From positions 62,001 through 126,000 of the forward strand of contig NZ_JAGFOA010000005.1 of NCBI RefSeq assembly GCF_017592545.1: a stretch of DNA of 64,000 bases, read 5' to 3'. Origin of the DNA: Microbacterium stercoris. GTDB taxonomy: Bacteria > Actinomycetota > Actinomycetes > Actinomycetales > Microbacteriaceae. The position numbers and the translations under genes are program-made. Positions within the stretch are counted from its first letter, which is position 1. Each line of letters begins with the position of its first letter. Under the pieces are notes generated by a model. The model was not told the DNA's origin. It saw nothing but the letters and a program-made list of their open reading frames with translations, and searched no databases. Shown piece after piece: positions 34,947 to 42,313 of this stretch.

Positions 34947-35134
34947 AAGACTCCTCGGGGGCGCTGTGGACGGTGCGGGACGCCCCGGGGAGACGGTGGA
35001 GATCGCCTTCCCCCAGGTGATCCTCCGAGAAACACTAGCGCGGCGAGGGTTCCTGCCCGAGGGGCAGAGCACCCCTGATGCGCGTCCGACGGCGTCTTGC
35101 GCGCCACCCGGGTCCGAGAGCTTATGGGCACGGT

Positions 35135-35167
35135 GTTACGCAACGGTTCCATCTCTCTGGGAGATGG
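35135..35167 (+). promoter_or_regulatory. GlnR-like half-site pair and adjacent inverted repeat
   Basis: GTTAC-N6-GTTCC (35135-35150; on the other strand GGAAC-N6-GTAAC) resembles one pair of actinobacterial GlnR boxes. A perfect inverted repeat CCATCTC-N5-GAGATGG (35149-35167) overlaps its edge. Both lie about 40-70 bases upstream of the predicted start point of the importer gene, where an activator would bind. Confidence 0.35.
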
Positions 35168-35194
35168 GGTAATAGCAGCCCGCGGGCCCTCGAT

Positions 35195-35200
35195 TAAGAT
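35195..35200 (+). promoter_or_regulatory. -10 box of leaderless promoter for the amino-acid ABC importer
   Basis: TAAGAT lies 6 bases before the ATG at 35207. Confidence 0.6.
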
Positions 35201-35206
35201 CGCGAT

Positions 35207-36010
35207 ATGTCGAAGACTCGCGTGCCGCTCACGGCACTTCTCGCCGCGGCCGCCGCGATCACCCTGTCCGCCTGCGGCTCCAGCGCCCCTTCCGCAGAGA
35301 AGCCCGCGGGGGAGGCTGAGCTCTCCACCATCACCGCCGGCTCGCTCACCGTGTGCTCCGACGTGCCCTACGCCCCGTTCGAGGACTTCGACGAGGGCAG
35401 CGAGCTGGGCTACACCGGCTTCGACATCGAGATCATGAACGCCGTGGCCGAGAACCTCGGCCTGAAGCTCGTGGTCAAGGACCAGGGCTTCGACGGAATC
35501 CAGTCGGGCATCGTCCTGAACTCGAAGCAGTGCGACGTCGCCGCGTCCGCCATCACCATCAACGATGAGCGCAAGGCCAACCTCGACTTCACCGACCCCT
35601 ACTACGACTCCGAGCAGTCCCTCCTCGTCGCCAACGACAGCGACATCGCCTCGATCGGCGACCTCGACGGCGTCAAGGTCGGTGTGCAGAAGGCCACCAC
35701 GGGTGAGTCCTACGCCACCGAGAACGCCAAGGGCGCCGAGATCGTCGCCTTCCCGAGCGACGCCGAGATGTGGCCCGCGCTCCAGGCCGGCCAGGTCGAC
35801 GCGCTGCTCCAGGACCTCCCGGTCAACCTCGAGCACACCAAGGACGGCGCGTTCCAGATCGTCGAGCAGTACGACACCGGCGAGCAGTACGGCTTCGCCG
35901 TGAGCAAGGGCAACACCGCCGTGCTCGACGCGATCAACGGCGCTCTCGAGGAGATCCGCGCCGACGGCAGCTACGACAAGATCTACGACTCGTACTTCGC
36001 CGTCAACTGA
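35207..36010 (+). CDS. Polar amino-acid ABC transporter substrate-binding lipoprotein
   Basis: This 267-residue family 3 solute-binding protein has a lipoprotein signal (lipobox LSAC, C23) and the two-lobe domain from about 42. GYTGFDIEIMNAVAENLG, SAITINDERKANLDFTDPYY and VGVQKATTG are hallmark segments of glutamine, glutamate, arginine or cystine binders. Two cysteines (in VCSDVPY and KQCDVAA) may form a disulfide as in some cystine or arginine binders. It is first in a three-gene importer operon. Confidence 0.9.
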   Translation: MSKTRVPLTALLAAAAAITLSACGSSAPSAEKPAGEAELSTITAGSLTVCSDVPYAPFEDFDEGSELGYTGFDIEIMNAVAENLGLKLVVKDQGFDGIQSGIVLNSKQCDVAASAITINDERKANLDFTDPYYDSEQSLLVANDSDIASIGDLDGVKVGVQKATTGESYATENAKGAEIVAFPSDAEMWPALQAGQVDALLQDLPVNLEHTKDGAFQIVEQYDTGEQYGFAVSKGNTAVLDAINGALEEIRADGSYDKIYDSYFAVN

Positions 36011-36041
36011 CCGCGGTCGACTCCTCCCGGACGGGTATCTC

Positions 36042-36848
36042 TTGAGCAGACGAACTCGGCGGCTCGCCGCGATCATCACGCTGAACGTCGTCGTCGCGGT
36101 CGTGGTCGTCGGGCTCTTCGCCTGGCTGCTGTTCGGTCCCAACAGCGAGCGGTTCCGCGCGCAGTTCCTCTCGCCGGCGGCCGCCGGCAACTGGTGGACC
36201 CTGATCTCGGTCGGCGTCGTCAACACGCTGCTGTACACGGCGATCGCATTCGCGGGCGGCATCGTGCTCGCCCTCGCCCTCGCCCTGATGCGGCTGTCTC
36301 CGATCGCCACGCTGCGCTGGCTGGCCACGGCATGGATCGAGTTCTTCCGTGGCCTCCCGGCGCTGATCGTGATCATCTTCATGGGCTTCGGTGTGCCGAT
36401 CGCCTTCGGCTGGTCGCCGCCCGGCGGCCTGGTCGGAGCCGGCCTGCTCGCGCTTGTGCTGGTTGCATCGGCCTACATGGCCGAGACGATCCGAGCCGGC
36501 ATCCAGGCGGTTCCGAAGGGGCAGACCGAGGCGGCGCGCTCGCTCGGCATGAGCTCGGGGGCGACGATGTTCCGCGTGGTGCTGCCGCAGGCGTTCCGCG
36601 TGGTGATCCCGCCGCTCACCAACGAGTTCGTGCTGCTGATCAAGGACACCTCGCTGCTGGCGATCATCGGCGCGGAGCCCCTGCAGCGTGAGCTCACCAC
36701 GCTCGCGCGTGACTTCCAGGCATCCGGTCTGTCGGCCGGCACCTCGACGTCGCTCGTTCAGGCCGCGCTCCTGTACCTCGTGATCACGCTGCCTCTCACG
36801 CAGCTGGTGGCGTGGATGGAGCGTCGACAGAGGAAGGCCACGCGATGA
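36042..36848 (+). CDS. Polar amino-acid ABC transporter permease
   Basis: This 268-residue HisM/GlnP-type permease has an N-terminal anchor helix (7-30) and a five-helix core (from about 48). The EAA-like loop reads [30 protein letters not shown], where the ATPase docks. The best start is TTG at 36042, 31 bases after the binding-protein stop; no ATG gives the first helix, and the ribosome binding site is weak. It overlaps the ATPase gene by 4 bases. Confidence 0.9.
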   Translation: MSRRTRRLAAIITLNVVVAVVVVGLFAWLLFGPNSERFRAQFLSPAAAGNWWTLISVGVVNTLLYTAIAFAGGIVLALALALMRLSPIATLRWLATAWIEFFRGLPALIVIIFMGFGVPIAFGWSPPGGLVGAGLLALVLVASAYMAETIRAGIQAVPKGQTEAARSLGMSSGATMFRVVLPQAFRVVIPPLTNEFVLLIKDTSLLAIIGAEPLQRELTTLARDFQASGLSAGTSTSLVQAALLYLVITLPLTQLVAWMERRQRKATR

Positions 36849-37591
36849 CCGCGTCCGCAGACGTGCCCGCGATCGAGATCCAGGGGCTGCGCAAGTCGTA
36901 CGGATCGAACGAGGTTCTCAAGGGCGTCGACTTCCGTGTCGGATCCGGCGAGGTCGTCTGCGTCGTCGGCCCGTCCGGATCCGGCAAGTCCACGCTGCTG
37001 CGCTGCGTGAACCGGCTCGAGGACGCCGATGACGGGCAGATCCTCGTCGAGGGCATCGACATCCGCGATCCCGAGACCGACCTCGACAGGGTGCGGGCCC
37101 GGATCGGCATGGTCTTCCAGCAGTTCAACCTCTTCCCGCACCTCACCGTGCTGGAGAACCTGATGCTCGCCCAGCGCACGGTGCTGCGTCGCGGCGCCGC
37201 CGAGGCCAAGAAGGTCGCGCTGGAGAACCTCGAGCGCGTGGGTCTGTCGGTGAAGGCCGATCAGCATCCTGCGAAGCTCTCGGGCGGCCAGCAGCAGCGG
37301 GTGGCGATCGCCCGCGCGCTCTCGATGAACCCCGACATGATGCTCTTCGACGAGCCCACCAGCGCGCTCGATCCGGAGCTGGTCGGCGACGTGCTGGCGG
37401 TCATGAAGTCGCTGGCGGCCGAGGGTATGACGATGATGGTCGTCACCCACGAGATGGGTTTCGCCCGCGAGGTCGCCGACAAGCTGGTCTTTATGGACGG
37501 GGGAGTCGTCGTCGAGGAGGGCATCCCCTCTGAGGTGCTCGCTCGCCCGCAGAGCGAGCGCGCCCGCGCCTTCTTCGCCCGCGTTCACTGA
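36845..37591 (+). CDS. Polar amino-acid ABC transporter ATP-binding protein
   Basis: This 248-residue GlnQ/ArtP-type ATPase has Walker [11 protein letters not shown]-loop [12 protein letters not shown], signature [15 protein letters not shown], Walker [11 protein letters not shown] and switch His in VVTHEMGFA. It energises the importer made by the two preceding genes. The start at 36845 lies in an ATGA overlap with the permease stop. It ends about 50 bases before the probable rpsA promoter. Confidence 0.94.
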   Translation: MTASADVPAIEIQGLRKSYGSNEVLKGVDFRVGSGEVVCVVGPSGSGKSTLLRCVNRLEDADDGQILVEGIDIRDPETDLDRVRARIGMVFQQFNLFPHLTVLENLMLAQRTVLRRGAAEAKKVALENLERVGLSVKADQHPAKLSGGQQQRVAIARALSMNPDMMLFDEPTSALDPELVGDVLAVMKSLAAEGMTMMVVTHEMGFAREVADKLVFMDGGVVVEEGIPSEVLARPQSERARAFFARVH

Positions 37592-37640
37592 GCCCGCCGC
37601 GACCGCGCGGAGGGCCTCGGATCCGGGGTCAGGACTCTGA

Positions 37641-37818
37641 TACCCTGGAGTGTCACGCGTGTGCGCGTCGCTTCGGCTTGCTCGGAGATGGACCACGGCG
37701 TGATGCACCAACACAATCCAACTGCCGCGGTTCGACCGTGGTCTCGCGCGTCCGGGTCATCCGGGGGTGCAGACCGAGCCGTGGCCCGAGTAAACATCCA
37801 ACAAGGACAACCCACTAA
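37641..37818 (+). promoter_or_regulatory. rpsA promoter region and long structured 5' leader
   Basis: TACCCT (37641-37646) is the likely -10, giving a leader of about 165 bases. GACCACGG (37691-37698) can pair with CCGTGGTC (37736-37743), and its CCACGG also matches CCGTGG at 37779-37784, so two exclusive folds are possible. The ribosome binding site before ATG 37819 is weak (AAGGAC). Autoregulation by S1 is known in other bacteria; here it is a suggestion. Confidence 0.4.
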
Positions 37819-39273
37819 ATGACTAACGCAACGACCGCCCCGGCCACCAAGCAGGTCGCGATCAACGACATCGGCTCTGCTGAGGACTTCCTGGCCGCGG
37901 TCGAGAAGACCCTCAAGTCCTTCAACGACGGCGACATCATCGAGGGCACGATCGTCAAGATCGACCGCGACGAGGTCCTGCTCGACGTGAGCTTCAAGAC
38001 CGAGGGCGTCATCCCCTCGCGCGAGCTCTCCATCAAGCACGACGTCGACCCCAACGAGGTCGTCAGCGTCGGCGACGTCGTCGAGGCCCTCGTTCTCCAG
38101 AAGGAGGACAAGGAAGGCCGTCTGATCCTGTCGAAGAAGCGCGCGCAGTACGAGCGCGCCTGGGGCGACGTGGAGAAGATCAAGGAGCTGGACGGCGTCG
38201 TCACCGGCACCGTCATCGAGGTCGTCAAGGGTGGCCTCATCGTCGACATCGGCCTGCGCGGCTTCCTGCCGGCCTCGCTCATCGAGCTGCGCCGCGTCCG
38301 CGACCTCACGCCGTACCTCGGCCAGGAGATCGAGGCGAAGATCCTCGAGCTCGACAAGAACCGCAACAACGTCGTGCTGTCGCGCCGCGCCCTCCTCGAG
38401 GAGACGCAGTCGGCCACGCGCACGCAGTTCCTGAACAACCTGCACAAGGGTCAGGTCCGCAAGGGTGTTGTGTCGTCGATCGTCAACTTCGGTGCGTTCG
38501 TCGACCTGGGTGGCGTCGACGGTCTCGTCCACGTCTCCGAGCTCTCGTGGAAGCACATCGAGCACGCCTCCGAGGTCGTCGAGGTGGGCCAGGAGGTCAC
38601 CGTCGAGATCCTCGAGGTCGACCTCGACCGCGAGCGCGTCTCGCTGTCGCTGAAGGCGACGCAGGAGGACCCGTGGCAGGTCTTCGCCCGTACGCACGCG
38701 ATCGGTCAGATCACGCCGGGCAAGGTCACCAAGCTCGTTCCGTTCGGTGCGTTCGTCCGCGTCGCCGACGGCATCGAGGGCCTCGTGCACATCTCGGAGC
38801 TCTCGGCGAAGCACGTCGAGCTGGCTGAGCAGGTCGTCTCGGTGGGCGAGGAGGTCTTCGTCCGCGTCATCGACATCGACCTCGACCGTCGCCGCATCTC
38901 GCTCTCGCTCAAGCAGGCCAACGAGATGGTCGACCCCAACGGCACCGAGTTCGACCCGGCGCTGTACGGCATGGTCACCGAGTACGACGAGAACGGCGAG
39001 TACAAGTACCCCGAGGGCTTCGACCCGGAGACCAACCAGTGGCTCGAGGGCTTCGACGAGGCTCGCGAGAAGTGGGAGCAGGAGTACGCCGCTGCTCAGG
39101 CCCGCTGGGAGCAGCACAAGTCGCAGGTCGCCAAGGCCCTCGAGGCCGAGGCCGAGGCCGGCGAGGAGTTCTCCGCCGCCGGTTCGTCGTTCAGCTCGGA
39201 GTCGGCCGGCGCCGGCACGCTCGCTGACGACGAGGCCCTCGCCGCTCTGCGCGAGAAGCTCGCCGGTCGCTGA
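37819..39273 (+). CDS. rpsA: 30S ribosomal protein S1
   Basis: This 484-residue protein has four S1 RNA-binding domains (about 37-106, 123-189, 210-278, 295-364; repeated patterns such as GAFVDLGGVDGLVHVSELSW and GAFVRVADGIEGLVHISELS). An acidic and aromatic C-terminal tail follows (365-484). Actinobacterial S1 usually has four domains rather than six. Codon use is extremely G/C-ending, as expected for a highly expressed gene. In other actinobacteria rpsA is followed closely by coaE and uvrB; here coaE is 17 kb away. Confidence 0.97.
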   Translation: MTNATTAPATKQVAINDIGSAEDFLAAVEKTLKSFNDGDIIEGTIVKIDRDEVLLDVSFKTEGVIPSRELSIKHDVDPNEVVSVGDVVEALVLQKEDKEGRLILSKKRAQYERAWGDVEKIKELDGVVTGTVIEVVKGGLIVDIGLRGFLPASLIELRRVRDLTPYLGQEIEAKILELDKNRNNVVLSRRALLEETQSATRTQFLNNLHKGQVRKGVVSSIVNFGAFVDLGGVDGLVHVSELSWKHIEHASEVVEVGQEVTVEILEVDLDRERVSLSLKATQEDPWQVFARTHAIGQITPGKVTKLVPFGAFVRVADGIEGLVHISELSAKHVELAEQVVSVGEEVFVRVIDIDLDRRRISLSLKQANEMVDPNGTEFDPALYGMVTEYDENGEYKYPEGFDPETNQWLEGFDEAREKWEQEYAAAQARWEQHKSQVAKALEAEAEAGEEFSAAGSSFSSESAGAGTLADDEALAALREKLAGR

Positions 39274-39336
39274 GCAGACCGCTCATCGGCTGCGGCCGAT
39301 GACGATCGGCGAATGACCGCCTGACTCTCTGAGTCG

Positions 39337-39370
39337 AAAGGGGTCGGATCCTTCGGGATCCGGCCCCTTT
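39337..39370 (+). terminator. rpsA terminator
   Basis: 15-bp stem with one G-T pair around a TTCG tetraloop (CGGATCC-TTCG-GGATCCG core), ending in CCCCTTTCCC. Confidence 0.9.
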
Positions 39371-39382
39371 CCCGTCTCCGGA

Positions 39383-39422
39383 CGTGCTCCACGACGCCGT
39401 GGCGTGCTCCATGTCGCCGTGT
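39383..39422. repeat. Two tandem 20-bp imperfect repeats upstream of the sulfonate operon
   Basis: Units 39383-39402 and 39403-39422 are directly adjacent and match at 17 of 20 positions, sharing CGTGCTCCA and CGCCGTG. They lie just upstream of the probable promoter of the ssu-acs-metY operon. A 20-bp period would place a regulator on one helix face. Confidence 0.6.
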
Positions 39423-39468
39423 TTCGGAACGATTCGTCATATTCACAGGCCTTGGCGACGATGGGGGT

Positions 39469-40368
39469 ATGTCCCCGCTTGCAGGATCCCTCGCGTCCGT
39501 CGACGTCGCATCCGGCGGCCTTCGCGCGCGCGGGGGCGCCGTGAGCCTCGGGTCCGTCAGTCGCACGTTCGCGACGCCGACCGGCACCCGTGAGGTGCTC
39601 CGGGGCGTCGACATCGGCCTCGCGGCCGGGGAGATCCTGTCTGTCATCGGCCCGTCGGGCTGCGGCAAGTCGACGCTGCTGCGCCTCATCGGCGGCCTCG
39701 ATTCGCCCACCGCGGGGGAGATCACCGTCGACGGCACCACGCTGTCCGACACCGACGAGCGCACGGCCGTCGCCTTCCAGGAGCCGCGTCTGCTGCCGTG
39801 GCGCACGCTCGCTCAGAACGTGCACCTCGGCCTGCCCCGCGGTGCCTACACGGGCGCCGCCGGTCGCCGCGCGGCGCGCGAGCGCGTCGCGGAGCTGCTG
39901 CATCTCGTCGGCCTCGATCACGCCGCGGATCAGCGACCCAGCGAGGTGTCCGGCGGCATGGCGCAGCGCGCCTCCCTCGCGCGTGCGCTCGCGCGCAACC
40001 CCGAGGTGCTGCTGCTGGACGAGCCCTTCGGGGCCCTCGACGCGCTGACGCGCCTTCGTATGCAGGACCTGCTGATCGACATCCACGCCGCCCAGCCGAC
40101 GACGATCCTGCTCGTGACACACGACGTCGAGGAGGCCCTGTACCTCGGCGACCGCGTGCTGCTCCTGCGCTCCCTGCACGGCGCCGACGACACCGCCTCC
40201 GGCTCGATCGCCGACATCGTCGACGTGCCCGGATCTCGCCCGCGCGACCGCGCCGACCGAGCGCTCGCCGACCTGCGCGCCGGCCTCCTCGAGGGGCTCG
40301 GCGTTCCCACCCACCACAGCGACCCCACCGCAGCCGACCCGTACGGCACCCCTGAGGAGACCCGATGA
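39469..40368 (+). CDS. ssuB: Sulfonate/nitrate/taurine-type ABC transporter ATP-binding protein
   Basis: This 299-residue ATPase of the SsuB/TauB group has Walker A GPSGCGKST, signature VSGGMAQRASLARALA, Walker B VLLLDEPFGALDALT and switch His LVTHDVEEALYLGDR. The phrase FQEPRLLPWRTL is the group's typical Q-loop. It has a 25-residue Ala/Gly-rich leader not found in all relatives. First gene of a six-gene operon with 1-4 base overlaps throughout. Sulfonate versus taurine or nitrate cannot be settled, but metY downstream supports sulfur. Confidence 0.82.
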   Translation: MSPLAGSLASVDVASGGLRARGGAVSLGSVSRTFATPTGTREVLRGVDIGLAAGEILSVIGPSGCGKSTLLRLIGGLDSPTAGEITVDGTTLSDTDERTAVAFQEPRLLPWRTLAQNVHLGLPRGAYTGAAGRRAARERVAELLHLVGLDHAADQRPSEVSGGMAQRASLARALARNPEVLLLDEPFGALDALTRLRMQDLLIDIHAAQPTTILLVTHDVEEALYLGDRVLLLRSLHGADDTASGSIADIVDVPGSRPRDRADRALADLRAGLLEGLGVPTHHSDPTAADPYGTPEETR

Positions 40369-41408
40369 GCATCATCCGCCGCACCGCCCCCGCCTTCCTG
40401 CTGACCGGCGCCATCGCGATGCTGGCCACCGGCTGCGTCGCCGGCGAGAACGCCCCGAAGCCCGCCGCCGCCGACGACGCCTCCGGGAGCAGCGCGGCCG
40501 AATGGTCGACCGACTCCGTCACGGTCGACTGGGCCACGTACAACCCCCTCAGCCTGATCGTGAAGGATCAGGGCCTCATCGAGAAGGCCCTCGGCGACGA
40601 CGTCGACGTCGAGTGGGTGCAGTCGGCCGGGTCGAACAAGGCCAACGAGCTGCTGCGCTCGGGATCGGCCGACGTCGCATCGACCGCGGGCTCGGCCGCG
40701 CTGTTCGCTCGCTCGAACGGCTCTCCCATCAAGGTCATCGACATCTACTCGCAGCCGGAGTGGTCGGCCATCGTGGTCGGCGCGGACAGCAACATCACCG
40801 ACGTCGAGCAGCTGAAGGGCAAGTCGGTCGCCGCGACCAAGGGCACCGACCCGTACTTCTTCCTGCTCCAGGCGCTCGAGGCCGCGGGCCTGACGCTCGC
40901 CGACGTCGAGGTGCAGAATCTCCAGCACGCCGACGGCCGCGCCGCCCTCGACGGCGGCTCGGTGCAGGCCTGGGCGGGCCTCGACCCGATCATGGCCGCG
41001 GCCGAGGTCGAGTCCGGCGACAAGCTGATCTACCGCAACGTCGACTTCAACACGTACGGCTTCCTCAACGCCACCGAGGACTTCATCACGAACCACGCGG
41101 ATGTCGCGCAGGTCGTCGTCGACGCGTACGAGGAGGCCCGCGCCTGGGCGCTGGAGCACCCGGAGGAGACGGCGGAGCTGCTCGCCGAGGTGGCGGCGAT
41201 CGACCCCGCCGTCGCGAAGACCGTGATCGAGGAGCGTTCGAACCTCGATGTGTCGGGCGTCCCGGGAGACGACCAGATCGCCGTGCTGGAGAAGATCGCG
41301 CCGGTCATCGTCGATTCCGGTGACGTCGCCGGCGGCGAGGCGGCCGTCACCGCCGCGCTCGAGTCGATCATCGAGGACTCCTTCGCGAAGGCGGCCACGA
41401 GCAAGTGA
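40365..41408 (+). CDS. ssuA: Aliphatic sulfonate-type ABC transporter substrate-binding lipoprotein
   Basis: This 347-residue SsuA/NrtA-like binding protein has a lipobox LATGC (C24), a short acidic linker, then two lobes. SLIVKDQGLIEKAL, SAGSNKANELLRSGSADVASTAGSAALFARSNG and the NITDVEQLKGKSVAATKGTDPYFFLLQALEAAG region are typical of the family. It is anchored outside the membrane and delivers substrate to SsuC. Start overlaps ssuB by ATGA. Confidence 0.82.
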   Translation: MSIIRRTAPAFLLTGAIAMLATGCVAGENAPKPAAADDASGSSAAEWSTDSVTVDWATYNPLSLIVKDQGLIEKALGDDVDVEWVQSAGSNKANELLRSGSADVASTAGSAALFARSNGSPIKVIDIYSQPEWSAIVVGADSNITDVEQLKGKSVAATKGTDPYFFLLQALEAAGLTLADVEVQNLQHADGRAALDGGSVQAWAGLDPIMAAAEVESGDKLIYRNVDFNTYGFLNATEDFITNHADVAQVVVDAYEEARAWALEHPEETAELLAEVAAIDPAVAKTVIEERSNLDVSGVPGDDQIAVLEKIAPVIVDSGDVAGGEAAVTAALESIIEDSFAKAATSK

Positions 41409-42313
41409 CCGAGAGCTCGCAGGCGGATGCCGCCGTGGATGCGTCCACGGCGGCATCCGTCGTACCCGGCCTGAGCCTTCCGGATCAGCGCGCTGTCGCG
41501 GGGACCGTGACCGCAGCCACCGTGCGTGCATCGCACCCGCTCGGCGCGACCCCGTGGTGGTCGCGCACCTCGGTCCGGGTCGTGGGCGGCCTCCTCGTGC
41601 CCGTGGCGATCGTCGTGGTCTGGCTGGCGGTCACGCTCACCGGATTGGTTCCGCCCTTCCGCCTGCCGTCGCCGATCGCGGTCGTGCAGGCAGCCGGACA
41701 GCTCATCGCCGACGGCAGCCTCTTCACGCACATCGCGATCTCGACCCAGCGCGTGATCATCGGCTTCCTCGTCGGATCCGTCGTAGGCCTGTTCTTCGCC
41801 GCGATCGTCGGTCTCACTCGCTCGGGAGACATCCTGCTCAGCCCGCTGCTGGTGGCGCTGCGCGCGGTGCCGTCGCTGGCCTGGGTGCCCCTGCTGATCC
41901 TGTGGCTGCAGATCGGCGAGGAGTCGAAGATCACCCTGATCGCGATCGGGGCGTTCTTCCCGGTGTTCACCACCGTCGCGGGAGCCCTGCGCCGGGTCGA
42001 TCCTCAGCTGGTCGAGGCGGGCCGCTCCTTCGGCCTGCGCGGTTGGTCCCTGCTGCGCACCGTTCAGCTGCCGGCGGTGGTCCCGTCGCTCGTGTCGGGC
42101 CTGCGCCTGGCGCTCGCGCAGGCCTGGCTGTTCCTCGTCGCCGCCGAGCTCATCGCCTCATCGATGGGCCTCGGCTGGCTGCTCTCCGACTCGGGCAACA
42201 CCGGTCGCGTCGACCGGATCCTGCTGGCCATCGTGCTGCTCGCCCTGCTCGGAACCCTGACCAACGCGCTGCTTGTGCTGTTCGAGCGCGCCGTGCTGAA
42301 GAGGTGGTTGTGA
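41405..42313 (+). CDS. ssuC: Sulfonate-type ABC transporter permease
   Basis: This 302-residue permease has a polar Ala/Ser/Thr-rich N-terminal stretch (1-50) and then six membrane spans. LRAVPSLAWVPLLILWLQIGEESKI is the family segment, and EAGRSFGLRGWSLLRTVQLPAVVPSLVSGLR is the ATPase-coupling loop. It starts with GTG overlapping ssuA by 4 bases. No desulfonating oxygenase gene (SsuD or TauD type) lies in the window. Confidence 0.84.
   Translation: MTESSQADAAVDASTAASVVPGLSLPDQRAVAGTVTAATVRASHPLGATPWWSRTSVRVVGGLLVPVAIVVVWLAVTLTGLVPPFRLPSPIAVVQAAGQLIADGSLFTHIAISTQRVIIGFLVGSVVGLFFAAIVGLTRSGDILLSPLLVALRAVPSLAWVPLLILWLQIGEESKITLIAIGAFFPVFTTVAGALRRVDPQLVEAGRSFGLRGWSLLRTVQLPAVVPSLVSGLRLALAQAWLFLVAAELIASSMGLGWLLSDSGNTGRVDRILLAIVLLALLGTLTNALLVLFERAVLKRWL

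Noticed and set aside
39371..39468. SAM or other riboswitch before the sulfur operon
   Set aside because: The segment before the start is about 100 bases and shows tandem DNA repeats rather than the conserved stems of known SAM riboswitches.
41248..42312. Giant fusion upstream of acetyl-CoA synthetase in the same frame
   Set aside because: The upstream stretch is an Arg/Pro/Ala-rich shadow of ssuA and ssuC; family alignment starts at the ATG at 42313.
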